Positions 60,091 through 64,000 of a stretch of 64,000 nt of DNA are shown here, in pieces. The stretch comes from JBMNFB01 sp050949085 (lineage in GTDB: Bacteria > Bacillota > UBA994 > UBA5500), in the NCBI GenBank assembly GCA_050949085.1, contig JBMNFB010000001.1:558001-622000 (forward strand). Reading direction: 5' to 3'. The stretch's first letter is position 1; each line of letters opens with the position of its first letter. The notes beneath the pieces were generated by a model. That model was not told where the DNA came from and ran no database searches. It saw nothing but the letters and a program-made list of their open reading frames with translations. A program made the position numbers and the translations under genes.

Positions 60091-60817
60091 ACCTGATACA
60101 CCAGTTACTATTCCTGCACTTTCTGGAATCGGGCTCATCCGAGAGTTTAGCACCCCTGAAGGAAAGCTGCGCGCATTGGATCTGGTTTCCATCAGCGTGC
60201 AACCTGGGGAGTTTGTCAGCCTGGTTGGTCCATCGGGGAGCGGCAAGACCACACTGCTCTACTGCCTGTCAGGGCTGGATCGTGCCAACGACGGAGCGGT
60301 CGCCATCAACGGTCGAGTCCTCTATGCACCCGATCGGATTATCGGCGAAGATCAGATCACTGCCATGCGAGCTGAGAGTATCGGTTTCATCTTTCAGAAC
60401 TATCATCTGCTAGCCAGCCTTACGGCCGTGGAGAACGTGGAGGTCCCGTTGCGCGTCATGGGCAAGTCCCGTCGCGAAAGCCGCCAATTGGCGCTGCAGG
60501 CCCTGGAAGAGGTGGATATGTCACACCGCGCCAACCACCGTCCTGCAATGATGTCTGGCGGCGAACAACAGCGCGTGGCTGTCGCTCGTGCCCTGGTGAC
60601 CAAGCCCAGCGTGATTCTGGCCGACGAGCCGACGGGAAACCTTGACTATGAGAATGGCGCCAGGGTTGTGCGCCTGCTGGCCGACCTGGCCACCAAACAT
60701 AACGCGGCTGTTATCATGGTATCCCATGTTATGGAACATGCCCGCCAGGCTGACCGGATCCTGATCATGGACAAGGGGAAGATCGTTGGCGAGGAGCGGG
60801 GAGGGACAGCAGGTTGA
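60080..60817 (+). CDS. ABC transporter ATP-binding protein (LolD/MacB type)
   Basis: 245 aa. Walker A GPSGSGKTTLLYCLSG near 52-66, Q-loop FIFQNYHLLASLTAVENV, signature MSGGEQQRVAVARAL, Walker B VILADEPTGNLD, switch His MVSHVMEHA. Closely resembles the LolD/FtsE/MacB class. GTG start inside the end of the first permease gene. Likely exports a lipid, peptide or lipoprotein-like substrate, or regulates a wall hydrolase. Confidence 0.93.
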   Translation: MVRRPDTPVTIPALSGIGLIREFSTPEGKLRALDLVSISVQPGEFVSLVGPSGSGKTTLLYCLSGLDRANDGAVAINGRVLYAPDRIIGEDQITAMRAESIGFIFQNYHLLASLTAVENVEVPLRVMGKSRRESRQLALQALEEVDMSHRANHRPAMMSGGEQQRVAVARALVTKPSVILADEPTGNLDYENGARVVRLLADLATKHNAAVIMVSHVMEHARQADRILIMDKGKIVGEERGGTAG

Positions 60818-61911
60818 TCTTGCAGATTATCGTCGCCAACTTACGCTACAACAGGGGAAGGATTATCCTGGCCGCGTTGGGGATCGCCCTCGGCCTGCTG
60901 ACCAACCTCATCACCCATTACTACTTCACCTATATGGTCACCGGCGCCGCGCAGGCAACGCCACCCCCTCTCCCGGCCGATGTCGTCTTGTCGCCCGTCA
61001 GCCTGAAATACCAAACGCATCCTGATGTCCTGGCGTGGGAGTCAGTGATCAAGCTCACTGCCAACACTGCTGCGGGCATTGACGATATACTGGCATTCCA
61101 GCCGGGCACTCAGTTCAACGAAGGATATCAGATGCTGGAGGGGCATTGGCCGGAGGCTGCAGATGAGCTGGCGGTCCCGATGGAATGGCTGGCCCGGACC
61201 GGACTGCGGGTGGGAGACACGACCGCACTCACCATCCGCTACGGACGCTTCTATGGAACCACCATTTATCGCATTTCGGGCGTATTTGACAGTCCCTATT
61301 TTACCTATCATGTGCCGGTGATGAATACGGCCGGTTTCGCTCGGGCCCAGGAACAGGGTGCCTTCGGCATAGAGCGGATATTTCTTAAGCTCCATCCCGC
61401 AACTGATCTGAGTGCGCTGATCGCCGCCATCGCGCCAGAACGCTCGGCTCAGGTGGAAACTGCCAGCTCCCTGGCAACCCTGCACCAGCACGAAGCATTA
61501 ATGGAGACCCACGGTGATGCCCTCATCTGGAGCAACATCCTAAGCGGTCTGGTGCTAACCATCGCCTCGCTGGGGGTGATGAACATGCTCGTCCTGGCCA
61601 GCACCGAGCGTATGGCGGAGGTAGGCATCCTCAAGACCTATGGAGTGCGCAGCGCTGCAATCGGTGCCCTCTTCTTTGGCGAGGCGCTGGCCATCAGTCT
61701 CTTGGGCGTCCTGATCGCGCTCGGCGTCTACACGGCTGGCTCGCTCTTCCTGCTTCGCCTGGGCATCATACCCGTCTTCGCCATTACCCAGGGGATGATT
61801 CGGAATATGGGGATGGCAGTGGCTCTGATCACGTTTCTTCCACCGCTCTATCCGATTGGCGCCAATTTCATGGTGTCAGCGATGCGGCTGATCCGGGTCA
61901 GCAACTCGTAA
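60814..61911 (+). CDS. ABC transporter permease (MacB/FtsX type, second)
   Basis: 365 aa, same layout as the first: N-terminal helix (RIILAALGIALGLLTNLIT), extracytoplasmic domain to about 235, then three helices with SNILSGLVLTIASLGVMNML and ASTERMAEVGILKTYGVRSAAIG, the cytoplasmic coupling segment of FtsX proteins. TTG start overlapping the ATPase stop by 4 bases. Forms the asymmetric transporter with the 58837 product. Confidence 0.9.
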   Translation: MILQIIVANLRYNRGRIILAALGIALGLLTNLITHYYFTYMVTGAAQATPPPLPADVVLSPVSLKYQTHPDVLAWESVIKLTANTAAGIDDILAFQPGTQFNEGYQMLEGHWPEAADELAVPMEWLARTGLRVGDTTALTIRYGRFYGTTIYRISGVFDSPYFTYHVPVMNTAGFARAQEQGAFGIERIFLKLHPATDLSALIAAIAPERSAQVETASSLATLHQHEALMETHGDALIWSNILSGLVLTIASLGVMNMLVLASTERMAEVGILKTYGVRSAAIGALFFGEALAISLLGVLIALGVYTAGSLFLLRLGIIPVFAITQGMIRNMGMAVALITFLPPLYPIGANFMVSAMRLIRVSNS

Positions 61912-61961
61912 CCTGGTCCACCTCCCGCAGTGTGGAGAGTTAGTGTTGAGAGGTATGGTTT

Positions 61962-62744
61962 ATGCTGGTTGATCAACAGAAATTCATCGCCTGGGTAAGA
62001 CGACTGTACCTGGCCGATCCGGGGGCGGTCAGTTCGATCGCCTGGCGCAAGCTGAAGAATATGCTGCGCGAGTGCGGAACCCACCAGATCGACAGTGAAC
62101 TGGGTAAGGCCCTTTACGCCGTGCGGCATAATCAGCTGTTGTTCTACTGGTCCGACCAGGCAGAGCGCTGGCTGCTGCCGCCCGAAGAGATGGCCCAGCT
62201 GGACTTCCTGGTGCTGCATGAGAGTTACTATCCCTTGGTGGCGGCTGAACTGCGCGGCTTCACGCTGGATGTCACCTATCCACTCTTTTATGATCACTCG
62301 CGACCGTTCACCCGCAGACTTAGCACCCTCTATCGCCTGGTTCCTTTTGACTTTGGACAGAGCAGCGACTTTGCCGCCGCTGCCGAGATCATCAATCGAA
62401 CGAATTCTGGTTACCTGGTTTCCCCTCAAAGGCTCCGCCGTTGGACTGAGGAGCAAGGTTTCGATCCATCCCTCTGGGTATTCGCCAAAGAGCCATGCTC
62501 GGACGCTGCGGTGGGAATTGCTATCAGCTGCTACGATCCCGAGCTGCAGGAGACCGATCTGGACTGGTTCTTCGTTCATCCTGATCATCAGGGACAGGGC
62601 GTTGGGCGCCTGCTGGTGGAAGAAACTCTGGCCCGCTGCCTGCCTAAGTCTCATCTGGTGAGGGTGAGCGGCATCGCCGACGAGTTCTACCTGAAGTGTG
62701 GTTTTCAGCGTCACCACAAGTGGATTATCCTGCGACGTGAATAG
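61962..62744 (+). CDS. GNAT-family acetyltransferase, 260 aa
   Basis: C-terminal GNAT domain: DLDWFFVHPDHQGQGVGRLLVEETL with the acetyl-CoA loop (His-Gln-Gly-Gln-Gly-Val-Gly) and RVSGIADEFYLKCGFQRHH. N-terminal 160 residues are unrecognised, rich in aromatic residues (LVTRRL-like text, LFYWSDQAERWLLPPEEM). Substrate unknown. It follows the ABC operon by about 50 bases. Confidence 0.85.
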   Translation: MLVDQQKFIAWVRRLYLADPGAVSSIAWRKLKNMLRECGTHQIDSELGKALYAVRHNQLLFYWSDQAERWLLPPEEMAQLDFLVLHESYYPLVAAELRGFTLDVTYPLFYDHSRPFTRRLSTLYRLVPFDFGQSSDFAAAAEIINRTNSGYLVSPQRLRRWTEEQGFDPSLWVFAKEPCSDAAVGIAISCYDPELQETDLDWFFVHPDHQGQGVGRLLVEETLARCLPKSHLVRVSGIADEFYLKCGFQRHHKWIILRRE

Positions 62745-62747
62745 AGG

Positions 62748-62808
62748 AAGGCGTGCTCCCGGTGCGTCGGGCAACTGAGCAGCTTCCCGCGCCTCATCAG
62801 CACGCCTT
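62748..62808. terminator. Long-stem terminator between convergent genes
   Basis: AAGGCGTGCT / AGCACGCCTT outer stem enclosing a 41-base arm, between the GNAT and TldE-like stops. Shares its outer sequence with the hairpin at 52062-52108. Confidence 0.6.
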
Positions 62809-62828
62809 AACCAATACCTATTGCCTGA

Positions 62829-64000
62829 TTACTTGGTGACCACCCGCAAACCGTCGACTACGACCGCGGGGATCCGGCGTGCGCCGCTTTCACCGCCGCC
62901 GCTCCAGTGAGCCTCCCTGCCGATGGCGCGGATCTGCCGTAACGCCTGGAAGACGCTGCCGGAGAGCATGGCGTTCTTGATCCGCCCCACGACCTGCCCC
63001 TGACGCACCAGGTAGCCCAGTTGGATCGTCACCGAGAATTCACCGCTAGGATTGAAGCCTGGGGTTCCTGAGATCTGATCCACGATCACTCCATTCCCCA
63101 TCTCCTGCAGCAACTCTGGGAAACTATATTCGCCCGGCTGCAGGATCACATTGGAGATGTGCGGCCCTGGTAGTGAGTTCAGACGCGCCCCGGACGTGCG
63201 GCCGATCTTCCGCGCATGTCCCGTGCTCTTGGTTCCCGCCCGCGCTGCCGTCTGTAGGTCATACATAAAGCCCTTGATGACCCCGTTCTCAATCAGCGGG
63301 AAGCGTCTCGTCGGCACGCCCTCATCATCTACGACTGCGCTGCTGGGTGCAAACGGCAAGGTGGCGTCGTCGATCAGCGTCAGCTTCTCATCAAACAGCT
63401 GTTGCCCCTGCTGCCCCGCCAGAGGTGAAGTGCCCTGCAGCACATTTCGGCCACTAAAGGCAGCCAGCAACGGACCCAGCGCCACGCTGCTCATCGCCTT
63501 GCTGGTTAACAACACCGGCATCAACCCGCCGGTTAGAGGGGCAATCACGCCCTCGCTCTGCTGTAGGAGGCCGAACGTGGCGTTTACCACAGCCTCCAGG
63601 TCCAGTTCGCTCAAGCGGCTGACGCTGACACCGGCGTGCAGGTTGAGGATATCCTGCCCCCCCACCAGCTCAGCTCCAGTGCCGATACTCAGGTAGAGCG
63701 ACCGAGTCTCTCCCCTGCCACCCGCGGTGTTGACAATTCGCGTCCGGCAGTCGCGCAGTGAGGCGCTGGCCCGAACCATCCAGCCTGGATCCAGGCTGCC
63801 GACCAGCTGCGCCGCCATTTCTACATACCCGGTCAGCTGCTCAGTTGACAGCTGCTCCAGATCAGCATCCACTGCCGGCGCATCGCTTTCGGCGCCCGGC
63901 CAAGCGAGGCTGATATTCCGGCCCAGCTCAGCTGTTGCCAGGGCGGCTTCGACCATCCAGGGGATTGAATCCTCCGTGGTGGCCGTAGCGAAGCCCAGTC
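62829..64000 (-). CDS. TldE/PmbA-family protein (partial, 5' end outside window)
   Basis: The frame is open to the window edge; the ATG at 63956 is internal (the upstream codons read EDSIPW into the same conserved block). Family text: AAQLVGSLDPGW, SIGTGAEL, FGLLQQSEGVIAPLTGGLMPVLL, LFDEKLTLIDD, RRFPLIENGVIKGFMYDLQTAARAGTKSTGHA and a final block NPSGEFSVTIQLGYLVRQGQVVG. No HExxxH is visible, so this is the TldE/PmbA-type subunit; TldD would be expected upstream, outside the window. Compare with the partial gene at 2-1105. Confidence 0.88.
   Translation of the reverse strand, partial: LGFATATTEDSIPWMVEAALATAELGRNISLAWPGAESDAPAVDADLEQLSTEQLTGYVEMAAQLVGSLDPGWMVRASASLRDCRTRIVNTAGGRGETRSLYLSIGTGAELVGGQDILNLHAGVSVSRLSELDLEAVVNATFGLLQQSEGVIAPLTGGLMPVLLTSKAMSSVALGPLLAAFSGRNVLQGTSPLAGQQGQQLFDEKLTLIDDATLPFAPSSAVVDDEGVPTRRFPLIENGVIKGFMYDLQTAARAGTKSTGHARKIGRTSGARLNSLPGPHISNVILQPGEYSFPELLQEMGNGVIVDQISGTPGFNPSGEFSVTIQLGYLVRQGQVVGRIKNAMLSGSVFQALRQIRAIGREAHWSGGGESGARRIPAVVVDGLRVVTK

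Noticed and set aside
1..64000. CRISPR array, tRNA or rRNA genes, insertion sequences
   Set aside because: No regularly spaced repeats, no tRNA-like cloverleaf and no transposase noticed by eye; a weak tRNA could be missed without a search.

Overview
The window looks like a chromosomal segment of an anaerobic Bacillota (Firmicutes) bacterium of moderately high G+C. Pointers are strong AGGAGG-type ribosome binding sites with many TTG/GTG starts, a leucine T-box leader on leuS, an LtaS-type lipoteichoic acid synthase, energy-coupling factor (ECF) transport genes, a tungsten/molybdenum aldehyde:ferredoxin oxidoreductase with a polyferredoxin partner, and a glycyl radical enzyme with its activase. 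No rRNA, tRNA, CRISPR array, insertion sequence or prophage was seen. Genus cannot be read from the sequence.

Left part (1-13.6 kb): the end of a TldE/PmbA-like gene, a small unknown gene, a polysaccharide deacetylase, then the aldehyde oxidoreductase with its ferredoxin. Beside it lies a compact nine-gene minus-strand operon (11644 to 5442): lipoprotein with a sulfite-oxidase-like fold, ECF S component, alkaline-phosphatase-superfamily phosphoesterase, second sulfite-oxidase-like protein, two ECF ATPases, EcfT, MobB and a small-molecule kinase-like protein. A structured leader with its own terminator precedes it; its block order resembles the molybdenum/tungsten cofactor riboswitch. Together they suggest an undescribed route for taking up and re-activating a pterin cofactor precursor or related compound. 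This is the strongest novelty candidate.

Peptidoglycan and amino-sugar theme (12-37.6 kb): a NamZ-type exo-muramidase fused to copper-amine-oxidase stalk repeats, a ROK kinase-nagA-cutC operon, a NagZ lipoprotein next to a nicotinate phosphoribosyltransferase, a D,D-carboxypeptidase and an NlpC/P60 hydrolase. Between these are a glycyl radical enzyme close to trans-4-hydroxyproline dehydratase with its activase, a UvrD-like helicase, an FG-GAP-like protein beside a Cu/Zn superoxide dismutase, gamma-glutamyltransferase, a MATE pump, and two tandem copies of a DUF1538-DUF1538-P-II operon.

37.7-44.5 kb holds a three-gene operon: DEVH helicase, BrxD-like P-loop ATPase and a 1084-residue TerB-N/TerB-C protein with an apparently degenerate SNF2-like core. 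It resembles BREX/Ter-associated stress or defence modules but stands alone, and is the second novelty candidate.

Right part (44.8-64 kb): MATE pump, ZIP transporter, class II aldolase, M14 carboxypeptidase, two tandem amidohydrolases, a tiny zinc-ribbon protein, leuS with its T-box, a stand-alone pyruvate-kinase C-domain protein, two GNAT acetyltransferases flanking an LtaS-type synthase and a MacB/FtsX-type ABC transporter, and a second TldE/PmbA-like gene running off the edge.
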